Assembly (NCBI GenBank): GCA_016201275.1
Contig: JACQDB010000050.1
Span: forward strand, 34,239 to 98,238
Reading direction: 5' to 3'
Length of the DNA: 64,000 nt
DNA from: Acidobacteriota bacterium
Lineage (GTDB): Bacteria; Acidobacteriota; Blastocatellia; UBA7656
This document shows positions 33,348 through 42,706 of the stretch, piece by piece. The position numbers and the translations under genes were made by a program. The notes below the pieces were generated by a model that searched no databases, was not told where the DNA came from, and worked only from the letters and a program-made list of their open reading frames with translations. The first letter of the stretch is position 1, and the number at the start of each line of letters is the position of its first letter.

Positions 33348-34901
33348 ATGGACAAGCTGAGAAACGACAAAGGCGACGAGGCAGGGGGGAGTGAAGCAAC
33401 TTCTGAGACCGCGAATTCTGTGGCGCTGGCCGACGAGTCTGCTACGGAATTGATACGCGGCGTCGGGCTGAAAAGCGCCACCACTTTGAACATGATTGAT
33501 ATGATAGGCGTCGGCCCTTTCATCACCATCCCGCTGATTATTGCCGCGATGGGCGGCCCGCAAGCCATGCTCGGTTGGATATTCGGCGCGGTGTTGGTGA
33601 TCTGCGATGGTTTGGTGTGGGCGGAATTGGGCGCGGCGATGCCCGGTTCAGGCGGCTCTTATCGTTACCTCAGAGAAATTTATGGAGCCAACAAACTCGG
33701 TCGCCTGATGTCGTTTTTATTTATCTGGCAATTGACCTTCAGCGCCCCGCTCTCCATCGCCTCCGGCAGCATAGGATTGTCGCAATACGCCAGCTACATA
33801 TGGCCTGTGCTGGGCAACACCTTCGCGGTTCACGAGACCAAATTGCAAATCCCTGTGCTGGGAACCATGTCGGCTAGTTTCCTGTTGACCGCCGGAACCT
33901 TTGTGGCTATGGGAACCTGCATCGTCGCGGTCTTCTTGCTCTATCGCCGCATCACCATCATCAGCAAACTGTCGGGCTTCCTGTGGGTCGGGGTGATTCT
34001 CACCGTGCTATGGGTGATCGTCTCTGGCGTCACGCATTTCGACAGCGCCAAGGCGTTCGATTTTCCGCCCGAGGCGTTCAAACTTTCACCGGCTTTCTTC
34101 ACAGGCTTGGGCGCGGCGATGCTCATTTCGGTCTATGATTACTGGGGTTATTACAACGTCTGCTTTTTTGGCGGCGAAGTCAAAGACCCCGGGCGGACGA
34201 TTCCACGCGCCGTGATTTATTCCATCCTGGCAGTCGCGGCGATCTATATAGTGATGAACATCAGCATACTGGGCGTTATCCCTTGGCGCGAACTGGCCGA
34301 CACCGCCAAGCCGGAAAATCTTGATGCGCGACGCTACATCGTTTCAGTTTTTATGGAGCGACTGTATGGGCATTGGGCTGGCGTGATCGCCACGGTGTTG
34401 ATTATGTGGACAGCCTTTGCTTCGGTCTTCTCGTTATTGCTGGGCTATTCGCGTGTGCCGTATGCGGCGGCGCTCGACGGCAACTACTTCAAGATTTTTT
34501 CCCGCGTTCATGCCAAACACAAATTTCCTTACGTCTCGCTGTTGATTATGGGCGGCGTGGCGACCTTGTTTTGTCTGCTGCGGCTTGCCGATGTAATTGC
34601 CGCGCTGGTGGTCATACGCATACTGGTGCAATTTCTGGCGCAGACCATCGGCGTCATCGTCCTGCGAATTCGCCGCCCTGAAATGCCCAGACCCTTCAAG
34701 ATGTGGCTCTATCCGTTGCCGTCGTTATTGGCCTTCGCGGGGTTTGTCTATGTGTTAATTTCGCGGCAGAATTTTCAGAAAGAGATTAAATACGCCGTGG
34801 TGTTAATCGTCGTCGGTTTGATTATCTATTTCATACGCTCGGCCAAACGCGGCGAATGGCCGTTTCACAAAGCGCAAGTTGAAAAGGTGGTCGCGGATTA
34901 A
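33348..34901 (+). CDS. APC-superfamily amino acid permease
   Basis: Inner-membrane amino acid transporter of the APC superfamily, 517 aa with about twelve hydrophobic helices. The first helix block (KSATTLNMIDMIGVGPFITIPLIIAAMGGPQAMLGWIFGAVLVICDGLVWAELGAAMPGSGGSYRYLREIYG) has the GxG substrate-binding turn of helix 1 and the conserved PGSGGSY loop. FGGEVKDPGRTIPRAVIYSI in the centre is also a family block. The N-terminal 25 residues are charged and cytoplasmic. The substrate cannot be named; neutral or cationic amino acids are both possible. It follows the pil-like operon behind its own gap of 190 nt. Confidence 0.92.
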   Translation: MDKLRNDKGDEAGGSEATSETANSVALADESATELIRGVGLKSATTLNMIDMIGVGPFITIPLIIAAMGGPQAMLGWIFGAVLVICDGLVWAELGAAMPGSGGSYRYLREIYGANKLGRLMSFLFIWQLTFSAPLSIASGSIGLSQYASYIWPVLGNTFAVHETKLQIPVLGTMSASFLLTAGTFVAMGTCIVAVFLLYRRITIISKLSGFLWVGVILTVLWVIVSGVTHFDSAKAFDFPPEAFKLSPAFFTGLGAAMLISVYDYWGYYNVCFFGGEVKDPGRTIPRAVIYSILAVAAIYIVMNISILGVIPWRELADTAKPENLDARRYIVSVFMERLYGHWAGVIATVLIMWTAFASVFSLLLGYSRVPYAAALDGNYFKIFSRVHAKHKFPYVSLLIMGGVATLFCLLRLADVIAALVVIRILVQFLAQTIGVIVLRIRRPEMPRPFKMWLYPLPSLLAFAGFVYVLISRQNFQKEIKYAVVLIVVGLIIYFIRSAKRGEWPFHKAQVEKVVAD

Positions 34902-35006
34902 TCGTTGAGGAGCGCAGGGCTTGCCCGTCGTAACTTGTTGTTTGCTTATTTCGTTCAATGGGTGATGGCTCGCCCAGCCTGATTCCTTGAGGAGGACGCT
35001 TTCGTG

Positions 35007-37676
35007 ATGAATCGCTTTGCAGCAAAAATACTCGCTCTCTATTTGGTTTTCTCTTTGCTTTCGCTTGCGCCTATGCGCTCGCTGCGCGCCAAAGCGGATT
35101 CGCTGCCTGCCGAAGATAGAGGCGCGATAGCTCTAGGGCAGGCGATCAAGCGCTTGGGAACTATTGCCAGCATCCTGCATACTGGCGCGCATCCTGATGA
35201 TGAAGACAGCGGCTTGCTGGCGACGATGGCGCGTGGCCGACAGGCGCGTACCGCTTATTTGGCTTTGACTCGCGGCGATGGCGGCCAGAATTTGATTGGC
35301 GCGGAATTGTACGAAGCTCTGGGCGTCATTCGCACTGAAGAATTGCTGGCAGCGCGCCGCCTCGACGGGGCGACGCAATACTTCACTCGCGCTTTTGATT
35401 TCGGCTTCAGCAAATCCCGCGACGAGGCTTTAACGAAATGGCCTCAAGAAGAATTGCTGCGCGACATGGTGCGCGTCATACGCACCTTTCGCCCGCTGGT
35501 AATAGTGCCAGTCTTCACAGGCACCACAAGTGATGGACATGGTCATCATCAGGCTTCGGGTTACTTAACACCGATTGCCTATCGTGATGCCGCTGATCCT
35601 CGGCGTTTTCCTGAACAGCTTGCCGAAGGCTTGAAGCCCTGGAAAGCGAAAAAACTTTTTCTGCGCTCCGGCGACTTTCAACAACCACGCACCGAACCTT
35701 CGAAAGAACCTGGCGTCATCTCTATCAACACTGGCGCATACGATGCGTTGTTAGGTCGCAGCTATTACGAAATAGCGATTCAAGGCCGCAGCCAGCACCG
35801 CTCGCAAGATCAAGGCGCGATAGAATTGAAAGGGCCACGCTATTCGTTTTATCAAGTCGCCGATAGCTCCGTTGGCGTGAACGACAACCCGCAAGACCTC
35901 TTCGATGGCATAGACATTTCATTGCTCGGCATAGCCGATTTCGCTGGCAAGGCGGCGGCGAAATTGAAGCCGGAGTTAGCCGAAGTGCAAAAGGCCGCCG
36001 ATGAAGCGGAGCAGGCGTTCAAGCCGTTAGCGACGGCAAGCCTCACGCCGATAATCGCTCGCGGCTTGAAGAAACTCCGCCAGATACGCGCTGCGTTAGC
36101 CGCTTTCGGCTTGAGCGAAGTCGAATTTTATGACACCGATTTTCTCTTGAACATCAAAGAACATGATTTTGAAGAGGCGCTGGCACAAGCCGAAGGCGTG
36201 GTGATTGATTGTCTGAGCGATGATGAAGTCGTCACACCCGGTCAAACCTTCAAAGTTGGCGTAAGTGTTTTTGTAAACGGTAGGGAATCGGCAACCGCCG
36301 CGCCAACCACTTTGCTGACTCCCAAAGGTTGGCTCGTCGAAGCGCAGAAAAACGCGCAAAAACCCAATGAAAACCGCCTCGCCGGTCAATTGAATTTCAA
36401 CGTCACGGTTGCTAAAGACGAAGAGCCGACGCAACCTTATTGGCTCAAGAATCCCCGCAAAGGCGATATGTTTGTGCCGGGCAGCGGCGGCACGGGCATT
36501 GAACCAGTAGCGCCGCCAACGGTCATTGCCGAAGTCAAAATGGAAATCGCAGGGCAAGAAGTTACGCTCCACAAAGCCGCGCAATATCGTTTTGCCGATA
36601 AAGCGTTGGGCGAAGTCCGCCGAGATTTGAAAATCGCTCCGGCAGTAGCGGTCAATGTTGCGCCGAATTTGATCGTCGTTCCGCTGTCAACAACTCCTGT
36701 GGAACGCGAAGTGAATGTTTCGCTAACCAACAATCTCAAAAGCGGCGCGAAAGGTCGCGTGAAACTCGACGCGCCGAAGGCTTGGGCGGTCACGCCTGCA
36801 TCTGTGGATTTCACTTTGCAGCGCGAAGGCGAACGCGCCACCTTCGCGTTCAAAATTAAGGCTGCACCGAATGCGACGGAAGCAGAAAAAAATCTTACGG
36901 CGGTTGCAACGCTTGAGGGCAGGGAATTCAAACAAGGCGATCAGGTGTTGAGCTATACGCATATCGAGCCGCGCTTTTTATATCGTCCTTCAACGGTTCG
37001 CGCCTTAGCGCTTGATGTAAAAGTCGCGGCGAATTTACACGTCGGTTGGATCGAAGGCGCGGGCGATGATTTCGCCAATGCGCTCGCTCGTCTAGGCGTT
37101 CAGGTTCACACCATTGATGCGAATGAATTGGCGACCGGCGACCTCAGCCGTTTTGATACCATCGTCACCGGCATACGGGTGTATGAAGTGCGCCCCGATG
37201 TGGTTGCCAATAATCAACGCCTGCTCGATTATGTGAAGAACGGCGGCACCTTGGTTGTGCAATACAACAAGAACGAATATGCCAGAGGCAACTTCGCGCC
37301 CTTTCCAATCAAGATGCCCGAACGAGGCTTTGAGCGTGTGACGGACGAGAATGCTGTGGTGACGATTCTTGCGCCATCGCAGCCGCTGTTTAACGCGCCG
37401 AATAAAATCACCGAACGCGATTTCGCTGGCTGGGGACAGGAGCGCGGCGCGTATTTTCTGACCGAATGGGATTCGCATTTTATCCCTTTGATGGCTTGTC
37501 ACGATCAAGGCGAAGCAGATAAAAAAGGCGGTGAAGTGATCGCCGAATACGGGCGCGGTTTGTATGTCTATACGGCGTATGCGTGGTTCCGGCAATTGCC
37601 CAACGGCGTGCCGGGCGCGTACCGCTTGATCGCCAATCTGGTGAGTTTGCCGAAGACTCGCGGCGTTCAGAAATGA
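35007..37676 (+). CDS. exported PIG-L (LmbE-like) family deacetylase, 889 aa
   Basis: Zinc hydrolase of the PIG-L/LmbE superfamily, which typically removes an acetyl group from N-acetylglucosaminyl compounds. After a signal peptide (ILALYLVFSLLSLAPMRSLRAKA) the catalytic domain lies at residues 40-240: TGAHPDDEDSG, TRGDGGQNLIGAELYEALGVIRTEEL and DGHGHHQASG, where AHPDDE and HxxHH give the metal site. The remaining 600 residues are beta-rich, with Ig-like or NEW3-like stretches (VNVSLTNNLKSGAKGRVKLDAPKAWAVTP) and a glutaminase-like end domain (DTIVTGIRVYEVRPDVVANNQRLLDYVKNGGTLVVQYNKN). A GTG three bases upstream is an alternative start. Substrate is unknown. Confidence 0.9.
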   Translation: MNRFAAKILALYLVFSLLSLAPMRSLRAKADSLPAEDRGAIALGQAIKRLGTIASILHTGAHPDDEDSGLLATMARGRQARTAYLALTRGDGGQNLIGAELYEALGVIRTEELLAARRLDGATQYFTRAFDFGFSKSRDEALTKWPQEELLRDMVRVIRTFRPLVIVPVFTGTTSDGHGHHQASGYLTPIAYRDAADPRRFPEQLAEGLKPWKAKKLFLRSGDFQQPRTEPSKEPGVISINTGAYDALLGRSYYEIAIQGRSQHRSQDQGAIELKGPRYSFYQVADSSVGVNDNPQDLFDGIDISLLGIADFAGKAAAKLKPELAEVQKAADEAEQAFKPLATASLTPIIARGLKKLRQIRAALAAFGLSEVEFYDTDFLLNIKEHDFEEALAQAEGVVIDCLSDDEVVTPGQTFKVGVSVFVNGRESATAAPTTLLTPKGWLVEAQKNAQKPNENRLAGQLNFNVTVAKDEEPTQPYWLKNPRKGDMFVPGSGGTGIEPVAPPTVIAEVKMEIAGQEVTLHKAAQYRFADKALGEVRRDLKIAPAVAVNVAPNLIVVPLSTTPVEREVNVSLTNNLKSGAKGRVKLDAPKAWAVTPASVDFTLQREGERATFAFKIKAAPNATEAEKNLTAVATLEGREFKQGDQVLSYTHIEPRFLYRPSTVRALALDVKVAANLHVGWIEGAGDDFANALARLGVQVHTIDANELATGDLSRFDTIVTGIRVYEVRPDVVANNQRLLDYVKNGGTLVVQYNKNEYARGNFAPFPIKMPERGFERVTDENAVVTILAPSQPLFNAPNKITERDFAGWGQERGAYFLTEWDSHFIPLMACHDQGEADKKGGEVIAEYGRGLYVYTAYAWFRQLPNGVPGAYRLIANLVSLPKTRGVQK

Positions 37677-37742
37677 AGAAGGGCGGGAAAATCAAATATG
37701 AATTGCGAAGGATTACCTTGACCAGATTGAGCAAACGGCTTG

Positions 37743-37856
37743 TACGGGCGACCTTCTGTGGTCGCCCCTTCTTCTGCAAGGATAGATTGCCAGCAACGAC
37801 GATTGATTCAAATATTCGTGAGTTTCAACAGAGGCGACCACAGAGGGTCGCCCGTA
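37743..37856. repeat. inverted pair of palindromic units (BIME-like)
   Basis: TACGGGCGACCTTCTGTGGTCGCC (37743-37766) matches the reverse complement of 37833-37856 at 23 of 24 positions. Each unit is itself a hairpin (GGCGACC TTCTG T GGTCGCC). The two enclose 66 bp. It lies in the 253-nt gap between the convergent PIG-L and 37930-38430 genes, the usual place for REP/BIME elements. Confidence 0.75.
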
Positions 37857-37929
37857 TAGGGCCGCTGAAGCGTTCACACAAACTCAAATGGTTTGATGAC
37901 GTTTGCTCAGTTGGTTATTCAAGGTTCGA

Positions 37930-38430
37930 CTATTTGATTAACACCGGTTTGATTTCCGTGAAGACCAGATCGGTGGTGACCATCACCTGTTCGACGAGCG
38001 CCTTGAATTCTTCTAAATCAAGATTGCGAATCTTCTGTTCGGTTCGCACAAACAGATCGTCATCATTGTCAAAGCCAATCTTCATGAAATCTTTTTCGTG
38101 ATTGATTTTTAATAGCTTGAACAGCAAGGCTTCAGACGATTTCATATCTTTGCGATTTGCCATGACCACGGCGATTACCACTATGCCTTCGTTAGTGGCA
38201 ACCAACGCTTCATAATTTTTCAAGGCATTGCTGCTCAACTTCAGCACCCAGACATTCTCTCCGGCTTGTCGGTATTCGTAACCCGACTGCTTCAAAAACT
38301 GCGCTACCTTTGCCGAAGCTTGTGCCGTCGTCGCTTGTGCAATTGGCGTCGCCTGCATAGTCGAAGGTTGCAGCACGAATAGGCACAGCAAGGCCATTCC
38401 GATAATGCTTCGCTTAAAATTTTTTCCCAT
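37930..38430 (-). CDS. secreted hypothetical protein, 166 aa
   Basis: I do not assign a function. The protein has a signal peptide (SIIGMALLCLFVLQPSTMQATP) and a mature region of about 135 residues with an alternating alpha/beta pattern (VAQFLKQSGYEYRQAGENVWVLKLSSNALKNYEALVATNEGIVVIAVVMANRKDM, then ALLFKLLKINHEKDFMKIGFDNDDDLFVRTEQKIRNLDLEEFKALVEQVM). That order resembles the small YbjN/Tir-chaperone-like fold, known from sensing or chaperone proteins, but this is only a shape resemblance. The N-terminus is probably cleaved after a TMQA site. It stands alone on its strand. Confidence 0.65.
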   Translation of the reverse strand: MGKNFKRSIIGMALLCLFVLQPSTMQATPIAQATTAQASAKVAQFLKQSGYEYRQAGENVWVLKLSSNALKNYEALVATNEGIVVIAVVMANRKDMKSSEALLFKLLKINHEKDFMKIGFDNDDDLFVRTEQKIRNLDLEEFKALVEQVMVTTDLVFTEIKPVLIK

Positions 38431-38602
38431 GATTTCCCCCGTGTGAAGCTACAGCGTACACGATAATTTTTTCGTAGGATAATCGAAATGCGCTTTTGCA
38501 ACAGGACTTTTCCAAATCCAGCCGCACAGGTTGACGCTGCCTCGAACCGTTGTTTACTCTTTGATATTCGATTACCCGCAAGGCTACGAAAAGGAACCAA
38601 CT

Positions 38603-40156
38603 ATGCTACCTCCATTTGTTAATGAACCGCTCACCGATTTTTCCCATGACCACAACGCTGCGATATTGCGCGAAGCCATCGCTCAGGCCGAAGCCCAGCT
38701 AGGCCGCGAATACCCTGTAATTATAGGGGGAAAACGCTACACCACGGGCGATATGCTGGCCTCGCCAAACCCCTCGAACTTCGCGGAAGTCATCGGTCTG
38801 GTGCACAAAGCCGACATCGCCCTTGCCGACAAAGCTTTGGACGAAGCGACGAAAACTTTTCACGAATGGAAGCGTGTAGCGCCCGAAGTGCGCGCTCGTT
38901 ATCTGCTCAAAGTCGCGGCCATAATGCGGCGGAAAAAAGCCGAGTTGACGGCGTGGATGATTTTGGAAGTCGGCAAGTCCTGGGCGGAGGCCGACGCCGA
39001 TGTTGCCGAGGCGATTGACTTCAGCGATTTCTATGCACGCGAGATGATTCGTTACAGTCAGGAACAACCGTTGACGCCTATGCCGGGCGAGCAGAACAAT
39101 CTTTATTACATACCGCTAGGCGTTGGCGTCGTAGTGCCGCCGTGGAATTTTCCGTTGGCGATTATGGCGGGGATGACGCTGGCTGCTGTGGTCACCGGCA
39201 ACACTGTGGTGTTGAAGCCGTCGAGCGACAGCCCGATTATTGCGGCAAAATTCGTAGAGCTTCTGGAGGAAGCGGGATTGCCGCCCGGCGTCGTGAATTT
39301 CGTACCCGGCAGCGGCGGACGCATAGGCGATTATTTAGTAGGCAATGCGCGCACCCGTTTTATCGCTTTTACTGGCTCGAAAGAAGTCGGCCTGCACATC
39401 AATGAACTCGCGGCGAAGACCGCTGAAGGGCAATTGTGGATTAAGCGCGTGGTCGCAGAAATGGGCGGCAAAGACACGATTATTATTGATGAAACCGCAG
39501 ATTTGAATGCGGCCATTGAGGGCGCGGTCGCTTCGGCCTTCGGATTTTCCGGGCAGAAATGCTCGGCCTGCTCGCGCTTGGTTGTCGTCGAAGCGGTTTA
39601 TGATGAAGTGGTCAAGCAGGTCGCCGAGCGCGCCGCGAAAATCAAAGTAGGGCAGGTGAAAGAGCCGGAAAATTGGATGGGGCCAGTAGCCAGCAAGAGC
39701 GCTTATGAATCCATCATGAATTATGTAGAGGTCGGTAAAGGGGAAGGCCATACGCTCACCGGCGGCGCTCACGTTGCCGGTTTGGAAAATGGCTGGTTCA
39801 TCCAACCGACGGTGATAGGCGAAGTTGATCCACAGGCGCGCATCTCGCAGGAAGAGATTTTCGGCCCGGTGCTGGCGACCTTCAAGGCGAAAGATTTCGC
39901 TGCGGCGTTGGCGATTGCCAACAACACCCAATTCGGTTTGACCGGCGCACTCTATTCCAACCATCGCCAACGCCTGGAGCAAGCGCGCTATGATTTTCAC
40001 GTTGGCAATCTGTATTTGAATCGCAAATGCACCGGCGCGTATGTAGATGTGCATCCCTTCGGCGGCTTCAATATGTCAGGCACCGACTCGAAAGCCGGTG
40101 GCCGCGATTATCTGTTATTGTTTATGCAAGCGAAAACGGTTTCGGAAAAACTCTGA
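38603..40156 (+). CDS. rocA: L-glutamate gamma-semialdehyde (P5C) dehydrogenase
   Basis: Oxidises delta-1-pyrroline-5-carboxylate to glutamate with NAD, the last step of proline breakdown. The ATG at 38603 (AAAGGAACC upstream) gives 517 aa, the size of the RocA-type enzyme; the ORF-track start 24 codons earlier is not supported. Family blocks: KRYTTGDMLASPNPSN, YIPLGVGVVVPPWNFPLAIMAGMT, FTGSKEVGLHINE, AEMGGKDTIIID with the catalytic Glu of aldehyde dehydrogenases, and GFSGQKCSACSRLVV with the catalytic Cys. PruA-type proline dehydrogenase is not fused or adjacent. A DNA methyltransferase gene starts 12 nt later but is unrelated. Confidence 0.92.
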   Translation: MLPPFVNEPLTDFSHDHNAAILREAIAQAEAQLGREYPVIIGGKRYTTGDMLASPNPSNFAEVIGLVHKADIALADKALDEATKTFHEWKRVAPEVRARYLLKVAAIMRRKKAELTAWMILEVGKSWAEADADVAEAIDFSDFYAREMIRYSQEQPLTPMPGEQNNLYYIPLGVGVVVPPWNFPLAIMAGMTLAAVVTGNTVVLKPSSDSPIIAAKFVELLEEAGLPPGVVNFVPGSGGRIGDYLVGNARTRFIAFTGSKEVGLHINELAAKTAEGQLWIKRVVAEMGGKDTIIIDETADLNAAIEGAVASAFGFSGQKCSACSRLVVVEAVYDEVVKQVAERAAKIKVGQVKEPENWMGPVASKSAYESIMNYVEVGKGEGHTLTGGAHVAGLENGWFIQPTVIGEVDPQARISQEEIFGPVLATFKAKDFAAALAIANNTQFGLTGALYSNHRQRLEQARYDFHVGNLYLNRKCTGAYVDVHPFGGFNMSGTDSKAGGRDYLLLFMQAKTVSEKL

Positions 40157-40168
40157 AGCGATCTGAAG

Positions 40169-41227
40169 ATGACTATGGTAGAAAAAGAAATCGCCACAAA
40201 TGAATATACGGACACACGGAAGCTTCCTTTTTGGAACGAAATTGTTTGCGGCGAAAGCTCGGAATTGCTCAAACAAATTCCCGACGCAAGCGTTGACTTG
40301 GTGATTACCTCTCCGCCTTATTTCAAACAACGAGACTATGGCGCTGGCTTGGGCAATGAACAGTTGCCGGCAGAGTATCTGGCTAGCCTCTTACCGATTT
40401 TTCAGGAATGTGTGCGCGTCGTGAAAACGACAGGAAACATCGTCTTTAACCTTGGCGATAAATATGATGACAGCAGCTTATTGTTAATGCCCTATCGTTT
40501 TGCCATCGCGGCAACTGAGCAGTGCGGAGTCCGGCTGGTGAACAACATTACCTGGGTCAAATCGAACCCTACGCCGCGTCAATTTAAGAGACGCCTAGTG
40601 AGCAGTACCGAGCCGTTTTTTCATTTCGTAAAAACAGATGATTATGCCTATTACCTCGATGAATTTTTGAAAGACGAAGCGGTGAAAGCCAACGGTGGCA
40701 ACAAGGCAAGTGACAAAGTGGGAAAATCGTACTTTGCGCTAATCGAAAAATCGGAATTGCTGTCTGAGCAAAAACATCAAGCGCGACTGGCTTTGCAGCA
40801 GGTAATCGAAGAAGTCAAGCGCGGCGAAATTCAGGGCTTCCGCATGAAGATTCGTGGGCTTCATTCTGAACCCTTTGGCGGACAAGAGGGTGGCAGGAAA
40901 ATTCAGATGGAGCGCAACGGCTTCACGATTATTCGGATTTATGGCCATCCCATGAAGCGCGATGTGTTGACCACGCCAGTTGAATCGTTGAAGAGTTGTC
41001 CGCATCCGGCAATCTATCCAACTCAGGTTGTCGAAGAATTTTTACGGTTGCTTACGAAGCCCAATGACATTGTGTTGGATCCATTTGTTGGCTCTGGTTC
41101 CACCGCAGTTGCGGCCTATAAAACCAATCGGGTTTACATAGGCTTCGACCTTAACCCTGATTATTGTGACTATGCGCGCAGCCGGATTCGCAACACCACC
41201 TATCAAACTTCATTTCTGGATGAGTAA
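40169..41227 (+). CDS. site-specific DNA methyltransferase, probable N4-cytosine type
   Basis: Modification enzyme of a restriction-modification pair. The 352-aa protein carries catalytic motif IV near the N-terminus (ITSPPYFKQRDYG, residues 46-58) and the AdoMet motif I near the C-terminus (VLDPFVGSGSTAVAA, residues 302-316), the permuted order seen in the beta group. SPPY in motif IV favours N4-cytosine over N6-adenine, which more often has DPPY. IYPTQVVEEFLRLLTKPND lies just before motif I. The recognition site cannot be read from sequence. The following gene overlaps its stop (TAATG) and encodes the partner nuclease. Confidence 0.9.
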   Translation: MTMVEKEIATNEYTDTRKLPFWNEIVCGESSELLKQIPDASVDLVITSPPYFKQRDYGAGLGNEQLPAEYLASLLPIFQECVRVVKTTGNIVFNLGDKYDDSSLLLMPYRFAIAATEQCGVRLVNNITWVKSNPTPRQFKRRLVSSTEPFFHFVKTDDYAYYLDEFLKDEAVKANGGNKASDKVGKSYFALIEKSELLSEQKHQARLALQQVIEEVKRGEIQGFRMKIRGLHSEPFGGQEGGRKIQMERNGFTIIRIYGHPMKRDVLTTPVESLKSCPHPAIYPTQVVEEFLRLLTKPNDIVLDPFVGSGSTAVAAYKTNRVYIGFDLNPDYCDYARSRIRNTTYQTSFLDE

Positions 41228-42354
41228 TGGAGAAATCTGCCGAGAGCATCTTCCCGGATGCTTATGAGAAAGCCAAGAGGAATTCTCTTGAATCGTTGTT
41301 AGCGGGGCTTTCGACTGAGCAAGTGGAGGGTCTGAAAACTATCGTGAAATATGCGCCAGCGCAGAAGGCCGTACTGGGGGCGTTGTTGACCTCGATTGCT
41401 TACAAACTCTTCGCGCCCACGCAGGACATTCGCTTTCACAAGAAAGATCTGCCGAATGGTTATTCAGGGAGAACTTTCGATACGCGATACACAACGCCTT
41501 TTTTACAGGAAAAATTTTCGCTGTTTGCCATGACGGAAAGTTCATGGCTTACCCGCTCGCTTGAACAACCCCATCCCTTTACGCTGGATTTTCCCGGAAA
41601 GATACGCAGCCAGGAATTGAAAACCGCCTTCCTTTACTTGTTGGATCAATTGCAAACTAAAAATATCGCGGCAAAATTATTGCCAGCCTTACTGGCCTTG
41701 ATGATAGACGCCTCTGCTGAAGATGAAAATTCTTTTCTGCCTGAAGAGAGGATTGAAGAACTGACGATAAACCGGATTGTGGAAGCGGTTGATCAACATC
41801 TCTATCATCGTTACTCGGTGAGTGGCGCGGCGCGCCTTCCAGTGCTGGTAATTTATGCGGTTTACCAATTGTTGCTACAGGATGTCAAACGCTACGAAGG
41901 CAAACGGCTCGCGCCTCTTGGCCTGCATACCACTGCTGATTTACGCTCCCAAGCCTTGGGGGACATTGAAATTTTACACGCTGACAATAGCGGTTTTGAA
42001 GCCATCGAGATTAAACACCGAAAGCCGATAACTGCCGCGATGATTGGCTTGGTGTATCGAAAAATCAAGCACGCAAAACTCACCCGCTACTACATTCTCA
42101 CCACCAATGAACCGAATGTAGAAGATAGTTCGGCGGTTCAAGATATACTGTTGGACTTGAGGAAAAAGCATCCTTGTCAGATTATCGTCAACGGGGTTCT
42201 GCCAACGCTTAAATACTATTTGCGCTTGCTGCGAAGGCCCGAAGCTTTTGTGGCGGTTTACAGCAAATGTTTGCAAGATGAATTTCAACGCGCCAGCGGC
42301 ATCAAGAAAGAACACTTGAAAATCTGGAGCGAGATTTGGGCTCTATACGGCTGA
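41227..42354 (+). CDS. putative type II restriction endonuclease, PD-(D/E)xK, possibly SacI-like
   Basis: Overlaps the methyltransferase stop by one base. The 375-aa chain has a candidate nuclease core in LGDIEILHADNSGFEAIEIKHRKP, with Asp246 and Glu261-Ile-Lys263 in the spacing of PD-(D/E)xK enzymes. Other marked stretches are RFHKKDLPNGYSGRTFDTRYTTPFLQEKF and TESSWLTRSLEQPHPFTLDF, which I associate with the SacI-type restriction enzyme family, at moderate confidence and from memory. The last 47 codons before the tail are duplicated exactly at 43080-43220 (see repeat). The C-terminal five residues (ALYG) come from sequence specific to this copy. Confidence 0.65.
   Translation: MEKSAESIFPDAYEKAKRNSLESLLAGLSTEQVEGLKTIVKYAPAQKAVLGALLTSIAYKLFAPTQDIRFHKKDLPNGYSGRTFDTRYTTPFLQEKFSLFAMTESSWLTRSLEQPHPFTLDFPGKIRSQELKTAFLYLLDQLQTKNIAAKLLPALLALMIDASAEDENSFLPEERIEELTINRIVEAVDQHLYHRYSVSGAARLPVLVIYAVYQLLLQDVKRYEGKRLAPLGLHTTADLRSQALGDIEILHADNSGFEAIEIKHRKPITAAMIGLVYRKIKHAKLTRYYILTTNEPNVEDSSAVQDILLDLRKKHPCQIIVNGVLPTLKYYLRLLRRPEAFVAVYSKCLQDEFQRASGIKKEHLKIWSEIWALYG
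42199..42339 (+). repeat. 141-bp direct repeat, copy 1, 3' end of the nuclease gene
   Basis: This segment of the nuclease gene (codons for LPTLKYYLRLLRRPEAFVAV through KIWSEIW) is identical to 43080-43220. The two copies are 881 bp apart, and parDE lies between them. Confidence 0.97.
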
Positions 42355-42433
42355 GTCTTTTCGATTTGCTTTGGCATAAGTTGACATATGTTGCCAACTT
42401 GATATGATCGCTTTGGAAGGAGTTTAGACGAGT

Positions 42434-42706
42434 ATGCCAACCATTAATATTTCCTTGAATGAAGGTTTGAAAACATTTGTCGAACAGCGCATTAGTAAAT
42501 CCGGCTATAGCACGGCCAGCGAATATTTCCGTGAGTTGGTGCGCGCCGATCAAAAGCGCGATGCCGAAACTCGCCTCGAGGCGCTTCTTTTAGAAGGCAT
42601 CGAAAGCGGAGAGCCGACCGCCATGACGCCTGCGGATTGGAATGATATTCGCAAAGAAGTGAAACGTCGGGCAACCCAGCGCAAAAAAGAAAAGGCGAAA
42701 AAGTGA
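42434..42706 (+). CDS. parD: type II antitoxin, ParD family
   Basis: Antitoxin of a parDE pair. The 90-aa protein has an N-terminal ribbon-helix-helix (MPTINISLNEGLKTFVEQRISKSGYSTASEYFRELVRADQ) for DNA binding and dimerisation, then a C-terminal toxin-binding tail that ends in a lysine-rich stretch (RKKEKAKK). ParD proteins normally bind their own promoter. AAGGAG lies 12 bases before the ATG. It overlaps parE by four bases (GTGA). It sits between two copies of a 141-bp repeat. Confidence 0.9.
   Translation: MPTINISLNEGLKTFVEQRISKSGYSTASEYFRELVRADQKRDAETRLEALLLEGIESGEPTAMTPADWNDIRKEVKRRATQRKKEKAKK

Noticed and set aside
33575-33877. Alternative-frame ORF within the APC permease
   Set aside because: The permease frame is conserved over its full length, so this is a shadow.
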